Below are positions 45,842 to 56,135 of a stretch of 64,000 nucleotides of DNA, in pieces. The first letter of the stretch is position 1; every line of letters starts with the position of its first letter. The notes under the pieces are model-generated. The model saw only the letters and a program-made list of their open reading frames with translations. It made no database searches and was not told the DNA's origin. The DNA lies in assembly GCA_023374045.1 (NCBI GenBank), contig CM041777.1, positions 87,042,300 to 87,106,299 of the forward strand, in the 5' to 3' direction. The DNA is from Limonium bicolor. Its lineage: Eukaryota; Streptophyta; Magnoliopsida; Caryophyllales; Plumbaginaceae. The translations under genes and the position numbers were made by a program.

Positions 45842-48480
45842 CAACGTCGACTGACGAAGCAAAAAAGTTGATGTGTCCAATGGGTATGGGGTACAAAAAG
45901 ATCCACGCTTGTCCATCTGGTTGCATTTTGTACCGGAAAGATTATGAGTTTGCTGATAGCTGCCAGAATGTGGAGAATCTCGTTATACGAAGAAAAAACA
46001 AAATGAATCTGGTGGTCGTAAAGAGAAATCCCCTGCTAAGGTATTATGGTACCTACCCATCATTCCACGATTCAAGCGTCTATTTGCAAATGAAAAAGAT
46101 GCGGAGAATCTAATGTGGCATTCAACTCACAGAAAAAAGATGGAAAATTGAGACATTCGGCTGATGCATCACAGTGGAAAAACATTGACAAAACATTTCC
46201 CTACTTTGGTAGCGAGCCAAGAAATTTGAGACTTGGTCTATGCACTGATGGGATGAACCCTTTCGGTACATTGAGTAGTATACATAGCACGTGGCCGGTA
46301 TTATTGGTGATCTATAATCTACCACCATGGTTATGTATGAAACCCAGACACATTTTGCTGTCACTGTTGATATCTGGTCCAAAACAGCCGGGAACAAAAT
46401 AGATGTTTTTCTACAACCATTAATAGAGGACCTACAACTTATGTGGAAAGAAGGGGTAATGGTGTATGACTCGTTCAGTAAGGAAAATTTTTTCTTGCAC
46501 GCTATGTTATATTGCACCGTCAATGACTTTCCTGCTTATGGTAATCTTTCTGGTTATACAACAAAGTTGCATATGCATGTCCAATTTGTGGCGAGCGTAC
46601 ATCCAATATCCATTTGAAACATAGTGGTAAAAATGTTTATATGGGACATCGACAGATGCTTCCAAAGAGTAACAAATATCATAAGATGTCAATTGAATTT
46701 GATGGAAAGACTGATCACAGTGTAGCTCGTCCACCTTTATCAAGGATTAGAGGTGTATGGAAAGGTGCAACATATTGTCAACAACTTCGGTCCACCGACA
46801 AGGAACACCGAGAAAGTGTATGGAAAAAAAAGTCAATCTTTTGGGAACTTGAGTATTGGCAACATTTAGATGTCAGACATTGTATTGATGCAATGCATGT
46901 CGAAAAAAATGTCGGAGAACATTACTTCAACCCTGTTGAACATAAGGGCAAAACAAAAGGTCATTTAAATGGGAGGAAAGATTTGATTGAGTTAGGGATA
47001 AGGCAAGATCTTTGGCCGTAAGAACGTGGAAAACGCACATTCTTGCCCGCTGCATGTCACACATTATCAAAACAAGAGAAACATAGTATGTGCAGTATCC
47101 TTCACAACATCAAGGTGCCATCAGGGTATTCATCTAACATAAGAAATCTTGTGTCGATGTCTGATCTGAAATTAGTTGGAATGAATCCCACGATTATCAT
47201 GTGTTGATGCAAGACTTTTTACCCGTTGCAATTCGTGGGATTCTACCTGATGCGGTAAGGAATGGTGCAATTACAAACCTTTGTGTGTTTCACAAGGCAG
47301 TTTCTGCTAAAGTTCACGATGTGGATAATCTTGAAAAGTTATAGGCCGATCTTATTGTCACAATGTGTCAGTTGGAGATGTATTTCCTCCTTCATTCTTC
47401 GACATCACGGTACATTTATTGGTTCATTTGGTCAGAGAGGTTAAAGAGTGTGGACATGTATATCTCCGTTACATGTATCCTTTTGAAAGATACATGGGTA
47501 TATTGAAGAAAAAAATGAAGAATCATTGTCGTCCTGAAGGAAGTATTATAGAGGGATACGTAACAGAGGAAGTTGTTGATTTTTGTACTCACTATTTGGA
47601 AAATGTTGAATCAATTGGTCTGCCTAAATCTAGACATGAAGACAGACTCTAGGGACAAGGTACTGTTGGAAGAAAACTGAAAAGAATTGATATTGAAACT
47701 CTAAACAAAGCTCATTTAGTTGTGTTGAGTCACCTTGAAATTGTAGAACCATATTTTGATGAGCACCTGAACATGCTCAGGGCACAAAATCCTACCATGA
47801 GTGACATCAGACTGAAAAAGGAGCAGAATAAAACTTTTGTCAGATGGTTCAAGGATAAAGTTTTTTCTGAACATTCAAACGGAGTGGAAGAAATAGTGAG
47901 GACATTGGCACTTGGAATAATCTTGATGTTGTTTCGTATGAAGGATATGATGTAAATGGATTCACTTTCTACACGGAAAGACAAGATCAAAGATCAACGA
48001 ATCAAAACATTGGCATAAATGTTGTTGCTTACCAGAGTACGTACAATGTCAGGGGTGTGGGTCAAAATCCAGTGGAAATGAAACAGTCCTACTATGGTGT
48101 GATACAAGATATTTGGGTTCTAGATTACACCCTCTACGGACTTGTGTGTTTCGATGCAACTGGATGGACAACAAACATGGCTATCGTGAGGAGAAATATG
48201 GTATGAAACGGGTGCATCTTGGTGGTGCAACACCCACAGTTGAGCCTTTTGTTGTTGCAATGAAGGCCAAACAAGTATTTTACATTCCTGACCAATCTAA
48301 TCCTAGATGGTCCATTGTACTTCAAGGCAAAAGAGGGATAGTCGGTGTAGATGGTGTGGTCGATGAGGATGAGTACGACATGCAAGATGAAATACCCAAA
48401 TCTTTCTATCCAACTACCAACGGAGGCAGATCATATTACAAATTTTGTGTGGTCGGATCATGGTGAAGGAATGTGGTTGA
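45842..48480 (+). pseudogene. CACTA TNP2-like transposase, broken
   Basis: The enzyme cuts CACTA termini and moves the element. Family features appear in order across several frames. 45842-46113 has the ACPSGCILYRKDYE stretch of the N-terminal part. 46115-46402 has the core with LRLGLCTDGMNPFG and STWPVLLVIYNLPPWLCMK. 46327-46617 continues with GNKIDVFLQPLIEDLQLMW. 46614-47021 has IFWELEYWQHLDVRHCIDAMHVEKNV. About 47240-47960 matches the DUF4218-type region (YMYPFERYMGILKKKMKN). 48113-48466 matches the DUF4216-type region (CNWMDNKHG, AKQVFYIPDQSNPRW). At least four frameshifts and some stops separate these. The 5' part is lost in the gap. It is followed by a second CACTA protein. Family assignment is strong; activity of this copy is very unlikely. 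Confidence 0.9.
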
Positions 48481-48512
48481 TTAATGTAAGGTTCTGATAA
48501 AATATATTGATA

Positions 48513-48541
48513 ATATGTCACATATATATATATATATATGT
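48513..48541. repeat. TA microsatellite
   Basis: About ten TA dinucleotides, in the AT-rich intron-like spacer between the two CACTA coding parts. Confidence 0.8.
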
Positions 48542-48616
48542 CCATATTTATAATTTCTTACTTTCAGTTTTGTTAGCTACAATATAATTTCTATTTATAT
48601 TGTAGGATTCATAATA

Positions 48617-50540
48617 ATGGATATCGATCTGGATGAGTTAGATTTACTTTGTGATGATGATATAATGGAGCAGCCACAGGAGCAGCCACAGGAGCAGCCA
48701 CTGAGCAGCACAGGAGCAGCCACAGGAGCAGCCACAGGAGCAGCCACATGAGCAACCGCAGGAGACGGCAGCGACAATAAAACAAAAGGGTAGGGGACCT
48801 AGAGGGTTGCGGTTGAAGAAAGATGCTGATATTGATTTAATTTGGGACAAGTATTTCAGAAGCTGAGGAAACTGTAAAGCAGAGTTCCCCAGTATGTTAG
48901 GAATCTTGCGAAGTCTGTTGCTGCATTAATAAATTTTGGAAAGATGAAGATGATCAAGTGAAAGAGTCCATGTGGCAACATGTACAACAACGGTACAAAA
49001 TACCAAATGAAGCACGAGACACTGTTCTTTCACTAATAGCTACACGGAGTAGACAATTCAGATCCTACTTGGTGGCCCACTGGATCAACAAAACACGTGA
49101 CGTGCCACCATAGGTATTTTATGATGGCATGATCACCGAAGAAGAATGGAAAGAGTTTTATGTGTACCACACATCTGAACAGTTCAAGGTATATAATTTA
49201 TGTTGATTCATTGTCCAATTTTAGTTTATAACATCTTATATCGTTTATGAATTTTTTGTATTGTTTTGTATTAATAGAAAATCCAAGAAAAAGCAAGGGA
49301 AAACCGAAATAGAAAAAATCATCAAGAGTATATGGGTCGAAAGGGATACGTTGGTAGTATTCCCAAATGGAAAGCTGCTGGTTTGCTCGCAAAAAAGAAT
49401 GACGATGACACTGTAACTCCCATTGAGAATGTCGATGAAGCGAACCGAGTTCAGCTTTATGTGTTGGGTCACTCGAAGGTAAATAAAGATGGGCAGATAG
49501 AACACCCTCGACCAGAGACAGCAGAGTTGGCTGCTAAGATTGTAAGTATAAAATTTTAAATAATACCATTTTTAGATGAAAATTCTGGTTTTAAATTATT
49601 TAACTAATTGATTATCCTTGAATGGAATAGACGGAAGCCTCCTAACGAGATGAGCAAGCTATCTTTGCTCCACCAAGTCAACAAGATATTCTTAATCAAG
49701 TTCTTGGAGCAAAGGATCATCCTGGAAGGGTTAGAGGTTTTGGGGGACAAGTGCGTCAAAAGTATGTATTTCAAAAGTCTACCTCAAAAGTTTTGACGGA
49801 GCATGACGTTGACACACTTGTAGCGCGGAAAGTGACTGAGGCTGTGAGTAAGGTTATGGAGGAACGAAATAGACAATCTGAACTTACCGGCCATTCGTCT
49901 TCTTCATCAAGTTGTAATGTCTCTCCTGATCCGTATCCGTTTGCCAGTCTCAAGGTTAGTAGTATTTTGAATATTTTTGTCATTGCAATTTTTGACTATT
50001 TAATCAAATTATACACATTTCTTTGTGGTTTTAATTGTTAAAGGAACAAAAAACATGTCGTTTGCAATCACACTTGATGGATATCCTGTGGATGCTGCAT
50101 ACGTATTGTGCTACAATCGGGACCAACATCATTGATTAATTTCAAGCGGCTTCCGCCATTCTATGCTCGAGTGATTCTGCGGTATATCATTGACGGATTT
50201 GACACCGCCTTTTCTTCCCATGGATATTGATGGTAAAGTCACACTTTCTGATGGAAAAGGTGCTATTATACCATGGCCTGCCGGTTTATTCTTATCACTG
50301 ATGAGGTATGTATAAATATTTTATGTATTGTTCAACATTTAAATTTACATTGTTTTAACTTGTTTCTTTTGTTTGTTATGATATGGTAGGTTCTGATGAA
50401 ATGGTAGACTTCTAGAAAATCGTGATGTTCAGGTCAACCAATCACTGGTTGTTGCCCAAGAGAATACGCAAGGCTGAAAGCAACCAGACATCCACGGGAA
50501 AGAAAACTATGCGAGAGATAAACTGATGATATGAGGAAGA
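48617..50540 (+). pseudogene. second CACTA protein (plant transposase Ptta/En/Spm type), exons, broken
   Basis: An acidic start MDIDLDELDLLCDDDI (ATG 48617, after an acceptor-like tattgtag) leads into a gagcagccacag (Glu-Gln-Pro) repeat at 48667-48760. The repeat is frame-broken. 49332-49559 has GYVGSIPKWKAAGL and QIEHPRPETAELAAKI, typical of the plant transposase protein that accompanies TNP2. About 49690-49970 has the conserved HPGRVRGFGG stretch and then a Ser-rich tail after a long Val/Glu helix. 50040-50310 continues with decayed frames. AT-rich gaps with GT...AG edges (for example 49190-49277, 49543-49630, 49955-50042) look like introns. It ends at the insertion of element D. This kind of protein probably binds subterminal repeats; here it is not intact. 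Confidence 0.75.
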
Positions 50541-51189
50541 AGTTTATTTGCCCTCCCTTAGTGATCAAGAATTTGGGGGAAATACCCCAAACTAGTTATG
50601 TTGTTAAACACCAATAGGGTGTAACAAGACTAAAAAGAGTCTTAGAAACCTTAGTAAACAAATTAAACAAAAGGAAAACACAAATGTGCTTTTAAAGTCA
50701 AAAGAGCTAAAATGTGCTCTAAACTTGGGAAAACTTGAGTAAGACCTAATGAGCTTACCAAGACCTCACTTATATACTAATGAACTTATTAAACCAATTA
50801 CCAAAGAAAACCAAGCTTGAAAACAAGTTAAAACACAAATGTGCTTTAAGAAGTCTTAAAGCACGTTTTTGAAAAATTGTCTTGTAAATGAGTTTTGAAT
50901 GGCTAAATGTCCATCATTACTCTTAAATATATATGTGTACTATATAGTATCACATTTGGGTGGCTATATTAGTGGGAAATCAAAAATTTCACTTCTAAGT
51001 GCCTTGGTTAGGTGAATAGTACTTTTTATAAGCTAGTTTATAACATATGTTGTATTAAGTAATTAAATTGACAAACAAAGACTAAAATCCCTCATACTAA
51101 TAAAGGGGGCCGGTTTTATAAAGTGGGTGACTCACCACTCTCTAGTTAATATTAAGTAAGTAAAGAAAACTAAGTAAACTTTTTTACTT

Positions 51190-51195
51190 TATAAA
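51190..51195 (+). promoter_or_regulatory. candidate TATA box of element D
   Basis: TATAAA in 'actttataaacataaatatc', about 612 bp into the LTR, followed by a CT-rich stretch where transcription could start (about 51215-51245). The right LTR has TATAAG at the same place. A weak but positionally sensible promoter. Confidence 0.35.
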
Positions 51196-52780
51196 CATAA
51201 ATATCTCCTAAAAGCAAGTTCTATCTTCATCTCATTTCTTTCCTTCATTCCCACGGTTTGCAAAAACACCCCTTCTTCCTTCTTCCTTGTTCTCTCTCGG
51301 TAATACCACTACCACCATGGCTCCAACTTTGACCACTTGTTAAACCTAGCTCACTTGTCCAAACTAAAAACAAAGACCACCAATCTCTTCCTCTCATCAA
51401 GCTCTTCATTCCTATCTTCTCAAAACTCCAAGAGCTCCATTTCGGTGCCAAGGTGTTCCACCATTGAAGGAGCTTGAGCTTGTATTTCTTCATATTATTA
51501 CTCTCCTTTGCTTCTAGGTAAGGAATCTCAAAGAAAAATCAAGTTTCCTCCTTGTTTTGTCTTCCGAAAATACACATTGATATAGCTCTTTGTGTGACTT
51601 TGTTCTAGCTTCATTTCAACTCTTCATGGACTAGGTGGAGTCCTCTCTTGTTATATATTCAAACTCTCTTCAAAGATCAAGGTAAACAACTACATTAATG
51701 TTTTGAAACAATGTCAATTAGGGTTTACAATGAGATGAAGCCTATAGCTTGAATACTCATTATAATGTTTGTATATTGTTTAGAACTTGTCAAAGAATCA
51801 AAATACCATACGGTTTTGTAAAGAAACAAGAAGGAAGTGTGGTGGAAAAAGAGGTAAATCTACTAACTTAATGTTGTTTAATGCCTTAGGAGAAATGAGC
51901 TATAATTGCTTATTAAAACTACCTAAAGAGCACATGGTAAATGACCTAGTAAATGTTCTCAAGGAGACTAGTAAAATAACATATGTCTTGTTGTATGTAA
52001 TCGCAGGTTAAAGGCATATATATTGTGGAAATTAGTGTTTATGATTTAAGCACTTTAAGGGCCTAAGAGCCATGCATTTTAAGGGCCTAAGTGCCATGCA
52101 ATTTAAGTTATGCACTATATTGTGATGTAGTGTGAATTTGGTGAAGTTGTGTAAGAAAGTGTTCTAGATGTTGTGTGTGTTTAATGAGAAAAAAAGTGTC
52201 TAGGCTTAGTAATATTCTAGGGGATCCATGTCGAAATTAGGTAAGAAGTAGAAGTTCTAATGTTTAATAAGGTTTGGTGAGTTAGAAAATGTAGAAGGAA
52301 TAAGGATTCAAGATGTTGTAAAGGAATTTTGATGAACTAGGAAGTGTTCTAGAGTGTAATAAGGACTTAGACATGATCTTAAGATTTAGTAGTACCAAAG
52401 TCACTTGGGACTTAGGTAAATACCTAGGCAAACTTTGGTAAAATAAGGAGAAGTGTACACTAGGAAAAGAGTTTCAAGAAGGATATAAGGAATTAGTTGT
52501 GAAAGATGATGCTTGGGAGATGATGTTAAGTTAAGGAGAAAGCATTTTGGGATAGTAGTTATCATAGGTATGAACACCACTTGGAAACTAGGAGAAAACA
52601 TTGTAAGTGTAGGAATTTTGTGAAGGAATAAGTAAAGGCTTAAGGAATTAGATAATGAGTTTTATGAGTGTTTAAGGACGTCTTAAAGGTGTTTGAAGTG
52701 CCCAAATGAGATTAGGGGGTACTAGGTTGTATGGGGTGAAGTTGGAGTTGAATGTGAAAAGGAAAACAAAGGTTGGGGCA

Positions 52781-53104
52781 GACCGAACTTGCGACCGAAC
52801 TTGCAAGTTCGGTCGAGCCCAGTTACCCTGCGAGAATTGGCTTCTGGAAAGGCCGACCTTGGGGACGGACTTGCAAGGTCGGTCGGGCCTGTATTTTGAG
52901 TACGGATTGAGTTACTGGAAAAGACCGACATAGGACCGGACTTGGTAAGTTCGGTCGGGCTAAATTACAAAGGGGAGAAACTCTCGGGAAAAGGCCGAAC
53001 ATAGGACCGGACTTGGCAAGTTCGGTCGGAGTAGAAAATTTGACGGAAATGTGTTCTGGAATCGACCGGACTTGGACAAGTTCGGTCGGCAAGGTCGGTC
53101 GGAC
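52781..53104 (+). repeat. tandem GC-rich hairpins in element D left LTR
   Basis: About five units with stems built on GACCGAACTTG/CAAGTTCGGTC, GACCGACCTT/AAGGTCGGTC and GACCGGACTTG/CAAGTTCGGTC. The first is a perfect 24 bp palindrome (52792-52815). Equivalent in place to the array of element C, with different stem sequences. It precedes an A-run at 53116-53131. Confidence 0.85.
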
Positions 53105-54472
53105 CTAAACTTGTAAAAAAAAAAAAAAGAAAGAATGTGACTTATGTAGTTAACCCTAGGGTGTATAATGAAGGTAACCTAGGGTAAGATAGACATTAAA
53201 ACATGTCATACAATCATGTTAAATACTTAGTAAGTGTGAAGTTAAATAAATAATTAACCGACATTACTAATGTGTATAGGATTCTCTCAAGGTGGAAACC
53301 AGTCGAGGCAAGGACCAAGGTATGGTTTTCTTGCAGTCTGTTGCCTACCGGTTTACACCGGCTTGTGTGTGTTTGTTTTTCTGTGTGTTTATGACTTTGT
53401 AAGATTAAACCATGTAAAGAGTTTACAGTTGTTAAATATTATTATGTTGTTAAGTGTGACTCTCTCTTCCTTGTGTGGGTCTAACAAGACTTGACCTATG
53501 ATTGTGAATTGTGTGTGTGTTCAATGATGAACTACTAACAAGGGCTAACGGGGGAAGTGAGGAGTCCGGTCTGTTCCGGCCACGCGTGTGAGTATGGGAG
53601 TCGATGTCATAACCGGTTCGATTCTCTCTGTATGTTATGGTTAAGTTTCCAATTTGGTTCTAACCTTCCCTTTAGCTTAACCAAGGCTATTTTACTGACT
53701 CACGTCGGGCCACAGGGGCATACTATGTGTTTTGTTTCGGTGTGCTTGGATCACTATATCCGAGGCACCTTGTGTTAAGTTAACCGTTCAATCTAAACGG
53801 ACGGTAACGAGTTATGTAACGAGCTAAGTATGAGCGTGGCAACATTCTCTAGGCTCTCAATGGGGACTAACTGTGTTGGTTCTCTTCCTAAAAGGAATGT
53901 ATGTTTGTGATGTGTGTTATGATGTGTACAATACCTGTGTTATGTTATATATGTATGTGTTGTGTTTTAAAATAAATATCATGTCATCATGACAATTGGT
54001 TGCGCGTATCCCGGTAGCCGATGGGCTGCGCGTTAGCCATACCAGCAAAGGTGCTGACCCCTCGGGGGCTCCATATTTTTATTGCAGGATGAGGATCGAA
54101 GAGGCAGAGTGGCTCTAGGTCCTAGAGAGTAGTTTACTTTTGGAGTACTTTTGGATGTTGCCCGGGATGCGCCTGTGCTCCGTGGCGTATTTATACTTGT
54201 TATGGTGGATTACAGTGACTGTACTATAGTGATGATACATGATGAGTATTATGGTATTATATTGTTATATATGGTGATTATATATAGTTGTTATATTATT
54301 TATCTATGTAGTGGAGTGATCATCAGACCGGTACATTTGTATTTATTCAGCCTTGTTAGCCACGTGGGTGGTTGACGGCATTGTAGCACCAATCGTTAGT
54401 TACTGTTTAGTTGTTTATTTTCCGCTGCGATTCCAAGTATAGTTATGTGCGTAGTAGGGGTGTTACAAAAAG

Positions 54473-54500
54473 TGGTATCAGAGCGAAGTATCGCTCTGAT
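54473..54500 (+). promoter_or_regulatory. primer-binding site of element D (initiator tRNA-Met) with hairpin
   Basis: TGGTATCAGAGC (54473-54484) five bases after the LTR. Hairpin ATCAGAGCGA-AGTA-TCGCTCTGAT (54477-54500), identical to element C. Confidence 0.95.
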
Positions 54501-55358
54501 GACTAGAATACCGAGCTTAGGGATATACCGAGTTAGGAAACCTAACTACAGATACCTAAGTGAACAGATTTGGAAAGGTTGACCACTAACTAAGTGTGGA
54601 GATACCTTATTATCGGGAAGCGTTACAATCGTTGGACCGATAAGTGTGCAAGCATAATGCTAATGAGATGTTCATATAAATACAGATGGCAGGTAGACCA
54701 CGAGGTAGAGGCCGCGGGCGCGGTACTGGAGTATGGGTGACCAGGGTGATGATACTACGGCACAGACCATGGCTGAGGCAGTTGCAGCCGCCGTAGCTCA
54801 GCTGGTACCCGACTTAGTTGCTGCTATACAGCAAGGGCAACAGCCCGGAGTTCAGCCACCACCACCACCGCCACGAGAGACCAATTGGGTCAAGGCGTTG
54901 GCTGATCTGAGGCCGCCCTCATTCAGTGGGGAGACCGATCCCCGTAAGCTCGAGGCATACATCTCCGAGATGGAGACCGCCTTCGAAACCCTAGCACCAC
55001 CTGAGCAGGTCAAGGTACGACTTGCTGCTTACTACTTGAAAGGCTCGGCACAAAACTGGTGGAAGCTTGTGCGCGAGGGTAGAGTTGCTGATCCGACGTT
55101 CCAGTGGAGGGAGTACACGGCTCTGCTGCGAGCCAAATACTACCCTATACATGTGCAAGAGGCCAAGCGCCTGGAGTTGGACAACCTGAGACAAGGGGAT
55201 AAGATGACGGTAGATGAGTACTACTCAGCCTTCATCGGACTATCCACCTGCTACCGGATCTGGGTTACTCAGACCGGATCCTTGTGAACCGTTTCTACAA
55301 CGGACTGAACTATCGCCTACGCTACGGCATGGGGCCTACTGGATATACCACCTTGCAG

Positions 55359-55452
55359 GTAAAGGAATTACAGTGTAATGTGAATAAGTGTGTACAATGT
55401 GTTAATGTGTTGTGAGTTTATTGGCGGGGCATAACTGACACCCTAAATATAG
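55359..55452 (+). other. putative gag intron 1 (94 bp, phase 0)
   Basis: Donor TTGCAG/GTAAAG, acceptor AAATATAG/GAGTGC. AT-rich, with an in-frame stop if retained (tga after 'gtgttg'). Removal joins ...GYTTLQ to ECYHAA in frame and leaves a plausible Gag sequence. Length, borders and frame fit a plant intron. No transcript evidence is available. Confidence 0.65.
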
Positions 55453-55711
55453 GAGTGCTATCATGCCGCTGCTATTGTGGAGATCACCGTCCGTCTGAGG
55501 GACGAGGAGAGTGCGCTCAAGCGCAAGGCTCAGAACGAGGGCCAAGGCACGCAAGGGCAGTGGGGAGGGAAGAAGAAGAAATCATACCCCCAGTCCCAGA
55601 AAGGACAGCAACAGGGTGGCAAGGGCCAGACCCAGACCACCACTGCTGATGAGCCTCTGCAGCTCACCTATGCGTATGCGGCCAAGCCCCTACGTTCTTA
55701 CCCACCTAAGG

Positions 55712-55791
55712 GTAATTGTCTAATCCTGTGTGATAAGTTAGAGTATATGTTAATAAGTTGTGAAACAAGTATTAATGGTGTATTGTGATAG
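55712..55791 (+). other. putative gag intron 2 (80 bp, phase 1)
   Basis: Donor CCTAAGG/GTAATT, acceptor GTGATAG/CAGC. It contains stops in the gag frame. Splicing makes a GCA codon from g/ca and joins ...SYPPK to AASTGSGPE, directly ahead of the zinc knuckles. Both sides are in frame only if it is removed. Confidence 0.65.
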
Positions 55792-56135
55792 CAGCTAGCA
55801 CGGGCTCTGGACCGGAGCGCCACTATTACTGCAAGTGGTGCAACGGCGACCACCCCGGCAAGGACTGCAAGGGTAATGATGTTCAGTGCCGGTACTGTAA
55901 GAAGATGGGTCACCGCGACCATGAATGCTGGCAGAACCCGAACAGTAGGAACTTCAGGCCCAAGGGCAATGGAAGGGTAAGGCCACTGCGACCACCGATG
56001 GCCAGAAGACGGCAAACCAGCCACCCCCAGATCAGAGGTACACGGAGTCCCAGAAGGGGAAGGGGTCGGGGTCCAACAAGGCCACCCTGAATGTGGTGGA
56101 CCGGTCTGAGGCGCCAGGGCCCTCTTCTAGACCAG

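Larger units (their letters stand above)
50578..54467 (+). repeat. element D left (5') LTR
   Basis: 3890 bp, ending GGGGTGTTACA. Shared with element C: the 3' end, the block around 'gtccggtctgttccggccac', splice-donor-like AG/GTAAGG (GT at 51518) and AAG/GTATGG (GT at 53320), acceptor-like TCGCAG (52006) and TTGCAG (54087), and a stem-loop with a G-box in the loop (54355-54376). The hairpin array is at 52781-53104. Confidence 0.93.
54686..56135 (+). pseudogene. gag: gag of element D, three exons, frameshifted
   Basis: Encodes the particle protein. ATG 54686 opens an Arg/Gly-rich start (MAGRPRGRGRGRG), one frame off from the long reading from ATG 54733. 54733-55250 has an Ala/Gln/Pro-rich part and the Retrotrans_gag capsid domain (LRPPSFSGETDPRKLEAYI, AAYYLKGSAQNWW, YYPIHVQEAKRLELDNLRQG). 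A one-base shift at about 55240-55250 breaks it. After a GT-AG interval (55359-55452) comes a Lys/Gln-rich linker. After another (55712-55791) come two zinc knuckles, CKWCNGDHPGKDC and CRYCKKMGHRDHEC. A further shift near 55960-55975 precedes the end at 56135. The GC-rich exons contrast with the AT-rich gaps. Without the gaps and shifts Gag would run into protease. Confidence 0.85.

Noticed and set aside
45162..46113. Several 170-270 codon frames across 45342-45841
   Set aside because: They consist almost wholly of N. Only the last part, after 45841, has real coding sequence (TNP2).
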